A stretch of 64,000 bases of DNA from an uncultured Afifella sp. (GCA_947259045.1 CAMYKZ010000012.1:115299-179298), one strand, 5' to 3'; counted from the first letter of the stretch, positions 44,704-54,889 are shown. Notes: generated by a model from the letters alone, not told the origin. Translations and numbers: made by a program.

Positions 44704-45192
44704 ATGAGACCAATGATGTCGATCCAGAAGAAGATTGCAAAACTGAAGTCGCAGGACGACGGTGTCGCGGCAATCGAATTCGGCCTCTTCACGCCGGTTC
44801 TGTTTTTCTCGCTGCTGGCGACCATCGATGTCGGCATGGCCGTCAACGAGCGGATGCTTGTCGATCAGGCGCTGCGTGCCGGCGCCGAACAGGCGATGTA
44901 TGATCCTGGATCGTCCACGGTTCAATCTGTTGTCGAAGATGCCGGACGCCTGGCATTCAACGTCAACGGATCGGGTGGGTCACTTGGCACGATGACCGTG
45001 AACGTCACAGAATATTGTGCCTGCCCGTCGGCGTCAACCGTCCAGGTTTCCTGCTCGACAACATGCACGACCTCCGCCGGCGGCGCCGAAGCACCTTACA
45101 AATATTACACGGTGGCCGGTCAGAAAACCTATGACAGCATTGTCATTCCGGCGATGACTTTCAATTCGACGATGACGGTTCAGGTGCGCTGA
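44704..45192 (+). CDS. TadE-like pseudopilin
   Basis: 162 residues. The N-terminus (QDDGVAAIEFGLFTPVLFFSLLATIDVG) is the TadE signature: a Glu at position 5 of a hydrophobic helix at about 22-45 after an invariant G. It is processed and placed in the inner membrane with the bulk outside. A cysteine-rich stretch follows (CACPSASTVQVSCSTTCTT). AAGGA precedes the ATG at 44704. It forms an operon with the next TadE-like gene 10 bases downstream. Confidence 0.85.
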   Translation: MRPMMSIQKKIAKLKSQDDGVAAIEFGLFTPVLFFSLLATIDVGMAVNERMLVDQALRAGAEQAMYDPGSSTVQSVVEDAGRLAFNVNGSGGSLGTMTVNVTEYCACPSASTVQVSCSTTCTTSAGGAEAPYKYYTVAGQKTYDSIVIPAMTFNSTMTVQVR

Positions 45193-45202
45193 GGAGACCA
45201 GA

Positions 45203-45631
45203 ATGACACAGATCAAAAAACTTCTTTCCCGTTTCCGCCGTAACGATTCCGGCGCTTCTGCTGTCGAGTTTTCGATCGTCGCTACGATTTTCGTCATTGC
45301 GTCCATGGGCGTGATGGAACTGGGCCGGACCTACCAGGTACGCAACGAATTGGCTTATGCTGCTGATATCGGCGCACGCGAACTCAGCCTGCTCGTCAAC
45401 AATCCCAATGTCAGTCCCGCGAATTATTCCAGCATGGTCGAAGCCGAAATCAATTCGACGTTTCAGGGCTATGCTGGAAGCAACTTGACGGTAACGGTCA
45501 CGCAGAACACGTCATTGACGACTGGCATTACATACCAGGAGCTCAAGCTGGCATACCCGATGAGCGTGTTCATTCCGTTCCGGACCGGCACCTACAACCT
45601 TGAAGTGACCCGCCGGGCTGTTCAGCTCTGA
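45203..45631 (+). CDS. TadE-like pseudopilin
   Basis: 142 residues. The N-terminal segment (NDSGASAVEFSIVATIFVIASMGVMELGRTYQVR read in parts) has the TadE G-x-x-A-V-E-F processing and assembly motif and one membrane helix at about 22-42. The C-terminal part is a small beta-rich outside domain. It follows the first TadE-like gene by 10 bases. Neither a tad ATPase nor a prepilin peptidase gene is near. Confidence 0.85.
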   Translation: MTQIKKLLSRFRRNDSGASAVEFSIVATIFVIASMGVMELGRTYQVRNELAYAADIGARELSLLVNNPNVSPANYSSMVEAEINSTFQGYAGSNLTVTVTQNTSLTTGITYQELKLAYPMSVFIPFRTGTYNLEVTRRAVQL

Positions 45632-45675
45632 TCGTTTGATCACACGGTCTGATCACAGACTTTTCAATCGCTTCC

Positions 45676-45704
45676 ATGCCGGCAGGAGATTATCCTGCCG
45701 GCAT
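45676..45704 (+). other. Perfect hairpin overlapping the start of the VCBS-like gene
   Basis: Arms ATGCCGGCAGGA and TCCTGCCGGCAT around the loop GATTA. The left arm holds a GGAG ribosome site and one ATG; the right arm ends inside the ATG at 45703. It could end TadE transcription or control translation of the next gene by hiding its ribosome site. Confidence 0.6.
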
Positions 45705-47037
45705 GTCTGATTCAGCTATTGTTTCCTCTCGCCGCTTGATTATTTCCATGATTGCCGGACTTGGCGCCGGCCTTGCCGCTCTTGTGCCGGCCCAGGCGGA
45801 AACCTGGCAGGCCATGCCGGTCAAGGTACCCGGCGGCAAGATCGAACAGATCCGCGTCACAGGCGAAGGCGCCAAGGCCCGGACATTCGTCTTCGCGCGC
45901 GGCCGCTGGCTGGAAGTCACAGCCTGCGCCGACCACCGCTTCTGTTTCACGCCGCGCCAGTCGCCGGTGGTGAAAAAGGCACCAAAGGGCGGCCTGCCGG
46001 ATGGCCTGATTGGCGAACGCCCGGCCGCCATGAAGGGCAGAAGCGGCCCGGTCAGCGCCTGGTACGAACAACCGACGCGGATCTACGGCCATGGCATACT
46101 GGGCGATGCGATCGAAGCCGCGGCGCTGACGGTCAGAACCGCGAACGGAAAAACCCTGACGGTCGCTGCCGGTGACGGCCATGTGTTTGAAGACCTGACA
46201 CCGCGTCTGGCCGACCTAGATGGAGACGGCAGCGCCGAGATCATCACCATTCACAGCGACACGAAACGCGGCGCGGCGGTCGCCGTCTACGGCGTTATTG
46301 ACGGTTCGCTCACGGAACTGGCCGCCACGCCGCCGGTCGGCCTGGCCAACCGCTGGCGCAACCCGTCGCTGATCGTCCGCAACCCGGCAAACGGCGAAAT
46401 GCTGATCGGCGAAGTGGTGACGCCGCATATCGGCGGCACTCTGAGGCTCTGGGCGCTTGTCACAAATGCGGGCGCCGGCAATTCGGGGTCAGGTTTCAAA
46501 CTCGCTCCGCGCGGATCGGCAAAGGGGTTCTCCAACCACGCCATCGGCTCCAGGCAGCTTGGCCTGAGCGCTGATGGCGGCAACGGGCTGATTGCCGTTC
46601 CCGCTTCCGACCGCAAGGCATTGCGCATCATGCGGGCGGGCAAAAAACTGACCGCGGAGGGCAAGATTTCCCTGCCGGGACGTATCGAGCATGCGGTCGG
46701 CGTGATCCGTGAACCCAGCGGGCCGGTTTTTCTGGCCGGGCTGGCGGACGGCAGCCTGCATGCGGTCAGCCGGTTGAACCCGGATTTCTACTGTATCAGA
46801 AACCAGGATGACGATCTGCTGCTGATGATCACGGAAACGGAAGCCGGCAAACGCCGCAAGATCCTGGCGGCATCCGGCCGGAACTGGTGCGTGCCCCGCG
46901 CCGGCCTGAAGACGGTCTGGGCCTTCACCGATCAGGACGCCATCGAGGGCTGCTCCCACCTGGTTGGCCGCAAGGAAACGGGGCTTGAGCTGAAGCGCTA
47001 CGCATCGTTCGACAATTGCCGCTGGGCGGCGAAATAG
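45703..47037 (+). CDS. Exported VCBS/FG-GAP-like protein
   Basis: About 444 residues with a signal peptide (LIISMIAGLGAGLAALVPAQA, cleavage after AQA). The segment LADLDGDGSAEIITIHSD near residues 165-182 is an FG-GAP/VCBS calcium-binding repeat; the surrounding strands (LRLWALVTNAG, SNHAIGSRQLGLSADGG) fit a beta-propeller. Three cysteines occur near each end. The family is conserved in Hyphomicrobiales with unknown function. The start is uncertain: ATG at 45703 sits at the end of a hairpin, and ATG at 45676 lies in its left arm. Confidence 0.7.
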   Translation: MSDSAIVSSRRLIISMIAGLGAGLAALVPAQAETWQAMPVKVPGGKIEQIRVTGEGAKARTFVFARGRWLEVTACADHRFCFTPRQSPVVKKAPKGGLPDGLIGERPAAMKGRSGPVSAWYEQPTRIYGHGILGDAIEAAALTVRTANGKTLTVAAGDGHVFEDLTPRLADLDGDGSAEIITIHSDTKRGAAVAVYGVIDGSLTELAATPPVGLANRWRNPSLIVRNPANGEMLIGEVVTPHIGGTLRLWALVTNAGAGNSGSGFKLAPRGSAKGFSNHAIGSRQLGLSADGGNGLIAVPASDRKALRIMRAGKKLTAEGKISLPGRIEHAVGVIREPSGPVFLAGLADGSLHAVSRLNPDFYCIRNQDDDLLLMITETEAGKRRKILAASGRNWCVPRAGLKTVWAFTDQDAIEGCSHLVGRKETGLELKRYASFDNCRWAAK

Positions 47038-47059
47038 CGCTGGACTTGAGCCGGGATAT

Positions 47060-47818
47060 TTACCTGGATGCGGTGAAGTAGAAGATGTGCTGGCCGATCC
47101 TGCCGGTGCGCGGCAGCTTTTTCGACCAGCGCGGGCTCACATAAGTGGCGTGATAATGGGTGGAGATATTGATCTGCCCGCCGATGATTGTCGGTGTGCA
47201 GGCGTTTCCGGCCCGGCACAGCAGCCTTTCAGACATTTGCACGGCATCTTTCCACGCGCCCATATTGCGGGGAATGTCAGGTTTGCCGTCACAGGCAAAC
47301 GAGAACTGGCAGCGGTTGCGCATGTGGGCATTCTGATAGACGACCTCGCAGATCGTATCCGGATAGTAGCGGCTTTTCACCCGGTTGAGGACGACCCTGC
47401 CGACCGCCAGCCGTCCGGCCAGCGGTTCGCCGCGCGCTTCATAATAAATCGCCTTTGCCATGCAGAAAGCCGCTGCTGCATAACGGTCCGGCTTGCGCGG
47501 CGCGGTGCGTCCCCATTTGTTTGTCGTCGCACCCGCGGGCGGTGCGGTGATGCGAATGTCGATCGGCGGAACCAGCAGGCGAAACGCATCGACATCACCA
47601 CGGACTCTCGGCAACCCGGTTGAGATAACCGGCCGGTCCGTCATCGGTTCTGATGGCAATGCGGCAAGCTGATAGACAGGCTTCCGGGCACGCAGGCGTG
47701 GCAGGGGAATGGACGCTGCCGCCAACTTAATCACGCGCACGTCGTCCTTGGCGATTGCCACTCCACCGGACCATATCGACAAAGCGCAAACCAGCGCCGC
47801 TGCAGATCTTTTATACAT
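47060..47818 (-). CDS. SleB-like cell wall hydrolase
   Basis: 252 residues with a signal peptide (cleavage near IAK) and an AGAGGG site before the ATG. The Hydrolase_2 (SleB) domain starts near residue 115: KAIYYEARGEPLAGRLAVGRVVLNRV, with the catalytic Glu in YYEARGE, then QNAHMRNRCQFSFACDG and THYHATYVSP. It would cut peptidoglycan in the periplasm as a lytic transglycosylase or amidase. Cysteines (CQFSFACDG, CRAGNAC) may form disulfides. It is convergent with the VCBS gene. Confidence 0.88.
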   Translation of the reverse strand: MYKRSAAALVCALSIWSGGVAIAKDDVRVIKLAAASIPLPRLRARKPVYQLAALPSEPMTDRPVISTGLPRVRGDVDAFRLLVPPIDIRITAPPAGATTNKWGRTAPRKPDRYAAAAFCMAKAIYYEARGEPLAGRLAVGRVVLNRVKSRYYPDTICEVVYQNAHMRNRCQFSFACDGKPDIPRNMGAWKDAVQMSERLLCRAGNACTPTIIGGQINISTHYHATYVSPRWSKKLPRTGRIGQHIFYFTASR

Positions 47819-48077
47819 GCCGCCCTCTTTCCTGAGGGAGACGTTGGCAGCGGCCGCTTAACGGCGACCTAGTCGCAGAGCGTCAATTGTAATTGTTAAG
47901 GTTAAATCGGCTGATACCAACAATTGTGGTAAAAACGTAAGGTTATCAACGTGTTACCACGCTTTATAAAAACGACGGTAACGGCTGCGATTATCCGGCT
48001 TTTTGTTGAACCCTTTTCTGCCTGGCCGCGTCCAATAATGGAACGGGACCGCCTGGCGGCAGATGGGGGACATCAGG

Positions 48078-48284
48078 ATGCACAAGGACTGCCGCATCGC
48101 AGTGATCGCGATATCCGGCGCCATCGGCCTTGCAGCTGCAATCATCGTTGTCGGCGTCAGTTCCGGCACGATCATGTCCAGAGACAACGGATACCGGTTG
48201 CTGAAGACGACACCGGTTGCGGAACCGCAATCGAATGAATTCGGAAAGCCCGACTTCGCTCCGTTTCGGTTCAACCGGTCCTGA
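48078..48284 (+). CDS. Short single-helix membrane protein
   Basis: 68 residues (MHKDCRIAVIAISGAIGLAA...). One hydrophobic helix at about 6-28, then a polar tail. GGGGGA lies 8 bases before the ATG at 48078, so an upstream ATG at 48063 is less likely. It is divergent from the SleB gene. No family known. Confidence 0.5.
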   Translation: MHKDCRIAVIAISGAIGLAAAIIVVGVSSGTIMSRDNGYRLLKTTPVAEPQSNEFGKPDFAPFRFNRS

Positions 48285-48315
48285 GACCTTTGCGGGAGCG
48301 ATCCTGCAGAGATGG

Positions 48316-48351
48316 CCCCTTCCTCCAATCATGTTCCCCCGGAGGAAGGGG
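48316..48351. terminator. Hairpin between convergent genes, probable terminator
   Basis: Perfect 11-bp stem CCCCTTCCTCC/GGAGGAAGGGG with a 14-base loop, between the short membrane gene (plus) and glyS (minus). There is no clear T run, so it may act in both directions with other factors. Confidence 0.5.
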
Positions 48352-48382
48352 TCCGTTGCCCGGTGGCCGGGCCGGTGATCGT

Positions 48383-50506
48383 TCAGCCGCTGATCCGGGA
48401 GAAATCGGCGACCGTCAACATGGCCTGCCGGATGCTATTGAGAAGCCTCAGACGGTTGTCGCGCAACGCGGCATCTTCGGCATTGACCGTCACATGATCG
48501 AAAAAGGCATCGACGGCCGGACGAAGTTCCGAAAGGGACTGCATGGCGGCGGCGAAATTTTCCGACCCCACATGGTCACGCGTTTGGGCCTCGACCGCTT
48601 CCAGGACCGACAGAAGCGCACGCTCCTGCTCCTCACCGCGCTGGTGGATCAGGCCATGATCGGGAGGCTCGCTGACACTGTCCGGCAATGCTCCCTTCTT
48701 TTCCTCAGCGCGCAGAATATTCACCGCACGGCGATAGCCGGCAAGCAGGTTGGCACCATCGTCACTATCGAGAAACGCTCCCAGCGCCGTGACACGGTCG
48801 ACGATCAGCACAAGGTCATCCTGGCCGGGCAGCGCAAAAACGGCGTCGATCAGATCGTACCGTGCGCCTTCTTCGCGCAGATGCACCTTCAACCGATCGG
48901 CAAAAAACGACAGCAGATCGCGGCTGACGTCATCGGGCAGATCAGCCCAGAGTGCCGGCAGAGGGATGCGAAGGCGGTTGCCGAGAATGATCCGGATAGC
49001 CCCCAATGCCGCCCGGCGCAGGGCATAGGGATCCTTGGAACCGGTCGGCTTTTCATCGATCGACCAGAAGCCGGCCAGGATGTCGATCCTGTCGGCCAGG
49101 GCGACAGCAACAGAAACCGGCGCATCGGGAACCGTGTCGGACTGTCCCTGCGGCCGGTAATGGTCGCGAATGGCGTCGGCAACGTCAGGCGCCTCGCCCT
49201 GGGCCAGCGCATAATAGCGGCCCATCACGCCCTGCAATTCGGGAAACTCGCCAACCATTCCGGTCGGCAGATCGGCCTTGGCCAACCGGGCAGCGCGCTC
49301 TGCCACGGCCGGCACGGCGTCGGCATAGGGCGCAATCCGCAACGCAAGCCCGGCAATGCGTGCGATACGCTGCGCCTGGGAGCCGAGCTTCTCATGAAAC
49401 GTCACCGCTTGCAGTTTTTTCGCCCATTCATCGAGCGCGACCACATTGTCCTGCTGCCAGAAAAACCGTGCATCGGAAAGGCGGGCCGCGATCACCCGCT
49501 GATTGCCGGCAATAATTTCCGCACCGCCGTCGCTGGCGGCAATATTGGCGACCAGCAGGAACCGGTTGGTCAGTTTGCCGGTTGCCCCATCGCGCAGCAC
49601 AAAACATTTCTGATTGGCGCGGATCGTCAGCCGGATCACTTCCTCCGGGATATCGAGGAAAGCCTCATCGAAGGTTCCCATCAGAACCACCGGCCATTCA
49701 ACAAGCCCTGCAACTTCATCCAGCAGACCGGAATCCTCGACCACGTCCAGCCCCTGGGCGCCGGCAAGATTGCGCGCATCATCGAAAATCATGGCGCGCC
49801 GGCGTTGCGGATCGAGAATGACATTCGCCGCTTCCAGTTTGCTGACATAATCGTCGAACCGCCTGACGGTGATCGGATCCGGAGCCATGAAACGATGGCC
49901 GAATGTGGTGTTGCCCGACGTCAGGCCGGAAATATTGCAGGCGACGATTTCAGGCTCTTCGGTTTCCGGCCCGAATATGCACAGGATGGAGCGTAACGGG
50001 CGAACCCAGCGCAGGGCTGAGGAGCCTTCGGCATCCGCGCCAGCCCAAGGCGAATCTTCCGGTGCCGAACGGGCGCCCCAGCGCATCGATTTCGGCCAGG
50101 GAAAGTCGCGGATGACCGCTGGCAGAACCTCGGCAATGATCGCCTCTGCCGGGCGTCCCGGCCGCTCGATCACGGCGACGTAAAACTCGCCCTTTTTCGG
50201 GTCGGACCGGATGGTCGCCTCGTCCACGGAAGCAAGGCCCGCCGATTTGAGGAACCCCTGAACCGCCTGATCGGGCGCGTCAACGCGCGGGCCGTTGCGT
50301 TCCTCGCGCACATCCGCCGAACGGGCCGTCATGCCATGCACCGTCAAGGCAAGGCGGCGCGGTGTGGCGAACGCCCTTGCGCCCTCATAGGTCAGCCCGC
50401 GATCGACCAGAGCCGATGTCAGCAGCCGCTGAAGATCGTCCGCTGCCTGGCCCTGAAAGCGGGCAGGAATTTCTTCAGAAAACAGTTCCAGTAGAAGATC
50501 AGGCAT
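48383..50506 (-). CDS. glyS: Glycine-tRNA ligase beta subunit
   Basis: 707 residues, the expected size for the beta chain of the bacterial alpha2-beta2 glycyl-tRNA synthetase. It begins [15 protein letters not shown], which is the GlyS start; [21 protein letters not shown] and [27 protein letters not shown] (in parts) are conserved. It binds tRNA and helps charge it with glycine. It is separated from glyQ by one small gene on the same strand, which is the usual order in Hyphomicrobiales. Confidence 0.97.
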   Translation of the reverse strand: MPDLLLELFSEEIPARFQGQAADDLQRLLTSALVDRGLTYEGARAFATPRRLALTVHGMTARSADVREERNGPRVDAPDQAVQGFLKSAGLASVDEATIRSDPKKGEFYVAVIERPGRPAEAIIAEVLPAVIRDFPWPKSMRWGARSAPEDSPWAGADAEGSSALRWVRPLRSILCIFGPETEEPEIVACNISGLTSGNTTFGHRFMAPDPITVRRFDDYVSKLEAANVILDPQRRRAMIFDDARNLAGAQGLDVVEDSGLLDEVAGLVEWPVVLMGTFDEAFLDIPEEVIRLTIRANQKCFVLRDGATGKLTNRFLLVANIAASDGGAEIIAGNQRVIAARLSDARFFWQQDNVVALDEWAKKLQAVTFHEKLGSQAQRIARIAGLALRIAPYADAVPAVAERAARLAKADLPTGMVGEFPELQGVMGRYYALAQGEAPDVADAIRDHYRPQGQSDTVPDAPVSVAVALADRIDILAGFWSIDEKPTGSKDPYALRRAALGAIRIILGNRLRIPLPALWADLPDDVSRDLLSFFADRLKVHLREEGARYDLIDAVFALPGQDDLVLIVDRVTALGAFLDSDDGANLLAGYRRAVNILRAEEKKGALPDSVSEPPDHGLIHQRGEEQERALLSVLEAVEAQTRDHVGSENFAAAMQSLSELRPAVDAFFDHVTVNAEDAALRDNRLRLLNSIRQAMLTVADFSRISG

Positions 50507-50525
50507 GGTCTCGGCAATTCCGGTT

Positions 50526-51026
50526 TCAGCGCGTTACCGACTGCGGGGCGTCGGCCGGTGCAGGCGCGGCAGGTGCAGCAGCCGGTGCCGGAGAGGCAGC
50601 CTTGTCCGGCGCGGAGGAACGATCGATTTTCGTGAACGTGAAATCGGTAAAGTCAAACAATTGGCGGTCCGTCGTCTCTTCTGCTTCAAATTCCAGGCTC
50701 AGCGCCAAACCGAAATTGCCTGACATCTCCTTGATCCTGGCCACAGTCCGCTCCATGGCAAAATCTTCCAGCGGCACGGAAATTTCCGTATTGTCCTTGC
50801 CGATCCTGACCGACATCCTGTCCTGCGCAACCTTCATTTTGACCACCGCCCGGGCCGTTGACAGGGCCGTGTTGGCGTCGATCGACGGGGCGAAGAGATG
50901 GCCAAGCATTGTAATCGCCTCGCCATCCTCCCGGCCGCTTCGATTGACCCTCGATTTGAGGCTCCAGCTCTGGACACGAAATACCATTTTCAGCTTTGGC
51001 GGGCCTTCTGTGCTGCTCTCCGACAT
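50526..51026 (-). CDS. Hypothetical protein between glyQ and glyS
   Basis: 166 residues. A strong ribosome site GGAGGAGG precedes the ATG at 51026 (MSESSTEG), and the stop of glyQ ends 3 bases before this ATG. The protein is soluble and mixed ([39 protein letters not shown]), with a low-complexity Ala/Pro tail (about residues 140-166). No family was recognised. The tight fit between the two synthetase subunits suggests co-translation with them. Confidence 0.8.
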   Translation of the reverse strand: MSESSTEGPPKLKMVFRVQSWSLKSRVNRSGREDGEAITMLGHLFAPSIDANTALSTARAVVKMKVAQDRMSVRIGKDNTEISVPLEDFAMERTVARIKEMSGNFGLALSLEFEAEETTDRQLFDFTDFTFTKIDRSSAPDKAASPAPAAAPAAPAPADAPQSVTR

Positions 51027-51028
51027 AT

Positions 51029-51934
51029 TCAACCTCCTCCGGCGTCTGTTTTCAGCCAGGCTTCGCCGCAAGCCTTGGCCAGTGTGCGGACACGCAGAAT
51101 GTAACTCTGACGTTCCGTCACCGATATCACACCACGTGCATCCAAAAGGTTGAAATAATGACTGGCCTTGATGCATTGGTCATAGGCCGGCAAAACCATT
51201 GTGTGGCGGGCTCCTTCTTCCGGCTCTCCGGCTGCCAGGACCGCCAGGCATTCCTGCTCTGCGTCAGCAAAATGCTTCAACAGGATTTCCGTGTCCGCCT
51301 GTTCGAAGTTGTACCGCGAATATTCCTGCTCCGCCTGCAGGAATACGTCGCCATAACGGACACGATCATTTCCCTCGCGGCCGTTGAAATTCAGGTCATA
51401 GACATTGTCGACACCCTGAACATACATGGCCAGCCGCTCCAGTCCGTAGGTCAGTTCGCCGGAAACAGGGGCACAGTCGACGCCGCAAACCTGCTGGAAA
51501 TATGTAAACTGGGACACTTCCATCCCGTCACACCAGCATTCCCAGCCCAGGCCCCAGGCCCCCAGTGTCGGGCTTTCCCAGTCGTCCTCCACGAAACGGA
51601 TATCATGCAGCGCCGCATCGATGCCGATGGCTGCAAGTGAATTCAGATAGAGTTCCTGAAGGTCCGGCGGCGATGGTTTCACAATGACCTGGAACTGGTA
51701 ATAATGCTGCAACCGGTTGGGATTTTCGCCATACCTGCCGTCGGTCGGGCGGCGCGACGGCTGGACATAGGCTGCATTCCACGGCTTTGGCCCCAGCGAT
51801 CTGAGGGTCGTTGCAGGATGAAACGTGCCCGCACCGACCTCCATATCGTAAGGCTGCAGGATGATGCAGCCATAATCTGCCCAATAGCGCTGCAATGTCA
51901 GGATGAGGCCCTGAAACGAACGCTGCGGTGACAT
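51029..51934 (-). CDS. glyQ: Glycine-tRNA ligase alpha subunit
   Basis: 301 residues, the class II catalytic alpha chain ([59 protein letters not shown]). It forms glycyl adenylate. The start is set at ATG 51934 (MSPQRSFQG), close to the family start; in-frame GTG codons at 51955 and 52003 are possible but less convincing. The small gene and glyS follow on the same strand. Confidence 0.95.
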   Translation of the reverse strand: MSPQRSFQGLILTLQRYWADYGCIILQPYDMEVGAGTFHPATTLRSLGPKPWNAAYVQPSRRPTDGRYGENPNRLQHYYQFQVIVKPSPPDLQELYLNSLAAIGIDAALHDIRFVEDDWESPTLGAWGLGWECWCDGMEVSQFTYFQQVCGVDCAPVSGELTYGLERLAMYVQGVDNVYDLNFNGREGNDRVRYGDVFLQAEQEYSRYNFEQADTEILLKHFADAEQECLAVLAAGEPEEGARHTMVLPAYDQCIKASHYFNLLDARGVISVTERQSYILRVRTLAKACGEAWLKTDAGGG

Positions 51935-52062
51935 ATGATCTGGAGAGGCGCTCACGCGGGTGTCTTTGGCTGGCTGGAAATTGTCGTTGCTGCGGATTGC
52001 CACGACAGGCCGCGGCGGTCAAGCAATCATGCCGGCCGGCGTCCGGCTCCGGCCATTGCGTT

Positions 52063-52926
52063 CTACCGGGCGTTAACCGCCCGAACCCACCAGCGCTCAT
52101 GCCCGGCGGCAACAGCCTCGGCGGCGGCTTCGGCCAGGGCAAACGAGGGAAACAGTCCGAAACAGGCGGAACCGGAACCGGACATGCGGCTCAGTGTGCA
52201 GTGCGGCTGTGCGGCAAGGACTGCAAGAACGTCCGCGATTTCCGGCTCGAGCGCCACCGCCGCGTCCGCCAAGTCATTGCGGGTCCGGAGCAGGTACGCA
52301 ATCAATCGTTCAGGCGTACACAGATCCGCCAGCACGACGTCCGGCATTGGTGAATTGGCGGTGGAACGGAGCGCACCGAACACCGATCCGGTGGAGACGA
52401 TCCGAGACGGCCAGACCAGAACAAGCGGCAAGGACGGGGCATCGCACCAAAGCTCAAGCCGGGCGCCCGTATCGCTGGCGCGCAGGGCCGACGCTTGCAG
52501 GCACATGGGAATATCGGCGCCAAACCGCCCGCCGATATCGGCCAGATCCTTATTGGAGAGGCCGGCCTGCCAAAGGCGATTGAGGGTTTTCAGGGCGATT
52601 GCGGCATCGGCTGAGCCGCCGCCAAGACCGGCGCCGGCGGGAATATGCTTTTCCAGCCTAAGCCGGGCGCCCTTTGACGTCCCGCAGGCCTTTTTCAGCG
52701 CGGCTGCAACCTGCATGACAAGATTGTCCGGTCCTGGCGGGGCGTGCGCGGCGAAGGGACCGGTAACATCAATCGAAAGCTCATCGGCCGGCTGGACGCT
52801 CAGCCGGTCTCCGGTGTCGGCAAACATGACCAGCGTATCAAGATCATGAAATCCGTCCGGCCGCTTTGCCGTGACGTGCAGAGCGAGATTGATCTTGGCT
52901 GGCGCGATCGGCCGGCTAGCCGCCAT
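52063..52926 (-). CDS. ispE: 4-diphosphocytidyl-2-C-methyl-D-erythritol kinase
   Basis: 287 residues. GHMP kinase fold: N-terminal APAKINLALHVTAKRPDGFHDL, and the phosphate-binding PAGAGLGGGSADAAIAL near residues 97-113. It phosphorylates CDP-methylerythritol in the MEP isoprenoid pathway with ATP, after Dxs, which is also in the window. It begins 6 bases after the TPR gene stop on the same strand, so the two are probably co-transcribed. Confidence 0.95.
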   Translation of the reverse strand: MAASRPIAPAKINLALHVTAKRPDGFHDLDTLVMFADTGDRLSVQPADELSIDVTGPFAAHAPPGPDNLVMQVAAALKKACGTSKGARLRLEKHIPAGAGLGGGSADAAIALKTLNRLWQAGLSNKDLADIGGRFGADIPMCLQASALRASDTGARLELWCDAPSLPLVLVWPSRIVSTGSVFGALRSTANSPMPDVVLADLCTPERLIAYLLRTRNDLADAAVALEPEIADVLAVLAAQPHCTLSRMSGSGSACFGLFPSFALAEAAAEAVAAGHERWWVRAVNAR

Positions 52927-52932
52927 CGCTGT

Positions 52933-54726
52933 TCAGAGTGCGCCCGCCTGCGACGGCAATGCTGCGTTCAGGATCGTTTCCGACCCCAGATCGCCGCGTT
53001 TTTCTTCCGCAGGCTTGTCTTCGATCAGGGTCTGGAGTTCGATCTTTTTGTTGATGCGTACCAGTTCCTCGTTCTCCGCACCCAGATCGCGCGCGTGCCG
53101 CCACTGGAACTGGGCTTCAAGAATCCGCCCGACTTTCCAATAGGCGTCGCCGAGATGATCGTTGATGATCGGATCGCTGGCCCTGAGCGATACCGCCCGT
53201 TCAAGTTCGGTAACGGCATCTTCATAGCGGCCAAGACGGTAATAGGCCCAGCCAAGGCTATCGACGATGTAACCGTCATTGGGACGCAGCTCGACGGCCT
53301 TGCGGATCATATCGAGCGCCGGCTCAAGCTGGATACCCATATCGACCCAGGAATAACCAAGATAGTTGAGCACCAGCGGCTGATCCGGATAGACCTCAAG
53401 CGCCGTCTTGAAGTCAGCCTCGGCCTTTGGCCATTGGTCGGTGCGCTCATAGGTGATGCCGCGGGAATAATACAGTGTCCAGTCCTGCTGCGTCTGCTCG
53501 CCGATCTGAGCGATCGCCCGGCCGTAAAGCTCCGAGGCTTCCTTGTAACGCTCCCGTCCGCGCAACATATTGGCATAGGCTGTCAACGCCTGGTCTTCAC
53601 CTTTATCGCCGTTGGCCAACACCTCCTTGAAAGCCGTTTCTGCTTCGTCGACGCGGTCAAGCCGGTTCATGGAAATGGCGGCACGCAGAAGGGCCGGTTT
53701 GCGGTACGCCGCGCGTTCTCCAACTGTCGAATAGATCGCAATGGCTTCATCGTTGCGGTTGCTTGCTTCCAGCACATTTCCGAAAGACATGGCAGACAGG
53801 CCGCCTGCCAGTTGCGGCTCGAGATAAAGCGACAGCTGATAAAAGAACGCCGAGGTTTCCAGGCTGCCTTCCTGGCCGATGATCAGACCGATGTCGGACA
53901 AAGCAGCGGCTGCACCCTCCATCGGCGTGCGGATATTGGCCGGCAGGGCCTTTCCCGCTTTCATGTCCACAGCGGTCTTTTTCATCAGTGGATTGTCGGG
54001 AAAACGCTGCATGAAATCATTGACGATATCCTGCGCTTCCGCCGTCTTGCCGGCATTCTGAAGCGCGCGGGCATATCCGTCCGCCAGCAAAACCGCATTG
54101 CGATTCTGTTTGTAGGCGGCTTCAAAGCGCGACAACGAGTCTGCGGACCGGCCGGCTGCTGCGAGTATGTATCCGCTGTGCAGATCCGTATAGACGGAAT
54201 ACCACGGCTGGCTGTCGGCGGCGGCAAGAACGGCAACGGCCTTGTCGACTTCGCCACGGCCAAATTCCGCCCAGCCTATGATCAGGGCCTTGGACAGGTC
54301 GTTGAGCACGCTGCCGCTTGCTTTTTCATATTGCGTGACGACCTCGGCAAATTTCTTGCCGCGCAGGCTGGTGACCGCCTGCAGCAGCTTTGCCGCATGA
54401 TTGTTGGGAACTTTCCTGGCAAGCTGATCTGCGAACGGCGAGGCGTCTTTCACCCTGCCCTCCGCAACCGTCAGCACCAATGTTCTGTCGAGCAGGAAGA
54501 TATTGTCAGGATCGGTTTTGAACGCAGCGCGGTAAAACGCGCCTGCGGATTTGAAGTCCTTGCCCGCATCGGCAATCCTGGCTGCAAGATAGATGCCCGA
54601 CAGGCTGTTCAGATCGATGTCGTCTTCGGCCGATACCGCCAGAACCGGATTTGCAAGTCCGGCGATCAGCGACGATGCAGCCAACAGGCTTTTTGCAATT
54701 GACAGGACGGGAAGATTTTTCGGCAT
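52933..54726 (-). CDS. Exported tetratricopeptide-repeat protein
   Basis: 597 residues with a signal peptide (hydrophobic IAKSLLAASSLIAGLA, cleavage near AVSA). The body is a long array of helical TPR-like units, for example DNIFLLDRTLVLTVAEGRV, FEAAYKQNRNAVLLADGYARAL and DPIINDHLGDAYWKVGR. It likely scaffolds proteins in the periplasm. GGAGAG lies 8 bases before the ATG at 54726; the frame upstream of it is rejected. It precedes ispE. Which proteins it binds cannot be read here. Confidence 0.85.
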   Translation of the reverse strand: MPKNLPVLSIAKSLLAASSLIAGLANPVLAVSAEDDIDLNSLSGIYLAARIADAGKDFKSAGAFYRAAFKTDPDNIFLLDRTLVLTVAEGRVKDASPFADQLARKVPNNHAAKLLQAVTSLRGKKFAEVVTQYEKASGSVLNDLSKALIIGWAEFGRGEVDKAVAVLAAADSQPWYSVYTDLHSGYILAAAGRSADSLSRFEAAYKQNRNAVLLADGYARALQNAGKTAEAQDIVNDFMQRFPDNPLMKKTAVDMKAGKALPANIRTPMEGAAAALSDIGLIIGQEGSLETSAFFYQLSLYLEPQLAGGLSAMSFGNVLEASNRNDEAIAIYSTVGERAAYRKPALLRAAISMNRLDRVDEAETAFKEVLANGDKGEDQALTAYANMLRGRERYKEASELYGRAIAQIGEQTQQDWTLYYSRGITYERTDQWPKAEADFKTALEVYPDQPLVLNYLGYSWVDMGIQLEPALDMIRKAVELRPNDGYIVDSLGWAYYRLGRYEDAVTELERAVSLRASDPIINDHLGDAYWKVGRILEAQFQWRHARDLGAENEELVRINKKIELQTLIEDKPAEEKRGDLGSETILNAALPSQAGAL

Positions 54727-54889
54727 CAAGGCTCTCCGATTCGCTCCCCAAATACCGATAAAGCTTCGGGACACGCAGGGCAATGGCTGAGGTTCGCCTG
54801 AAAGGCCTCACCAACAGTTTAACAAACAGATGTTTCACCCATCAATCTGGGTTTAATTGGCGTTCAGACAAGGCCTGAAACGTTTTTCC

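Noticed and set aside
48290..49996. 568-codon plus-strand frame antisense to glyS
   Set aside because: It lies over a conserved glyS and reads as low-complexity, arginine- and histidine-rich sequence.
52744..54702. 652-codon plus-strand frame antisense to the TPR gene
   Set aside because: Shadow of the TPR array; its sequence has no domain and no start signal.
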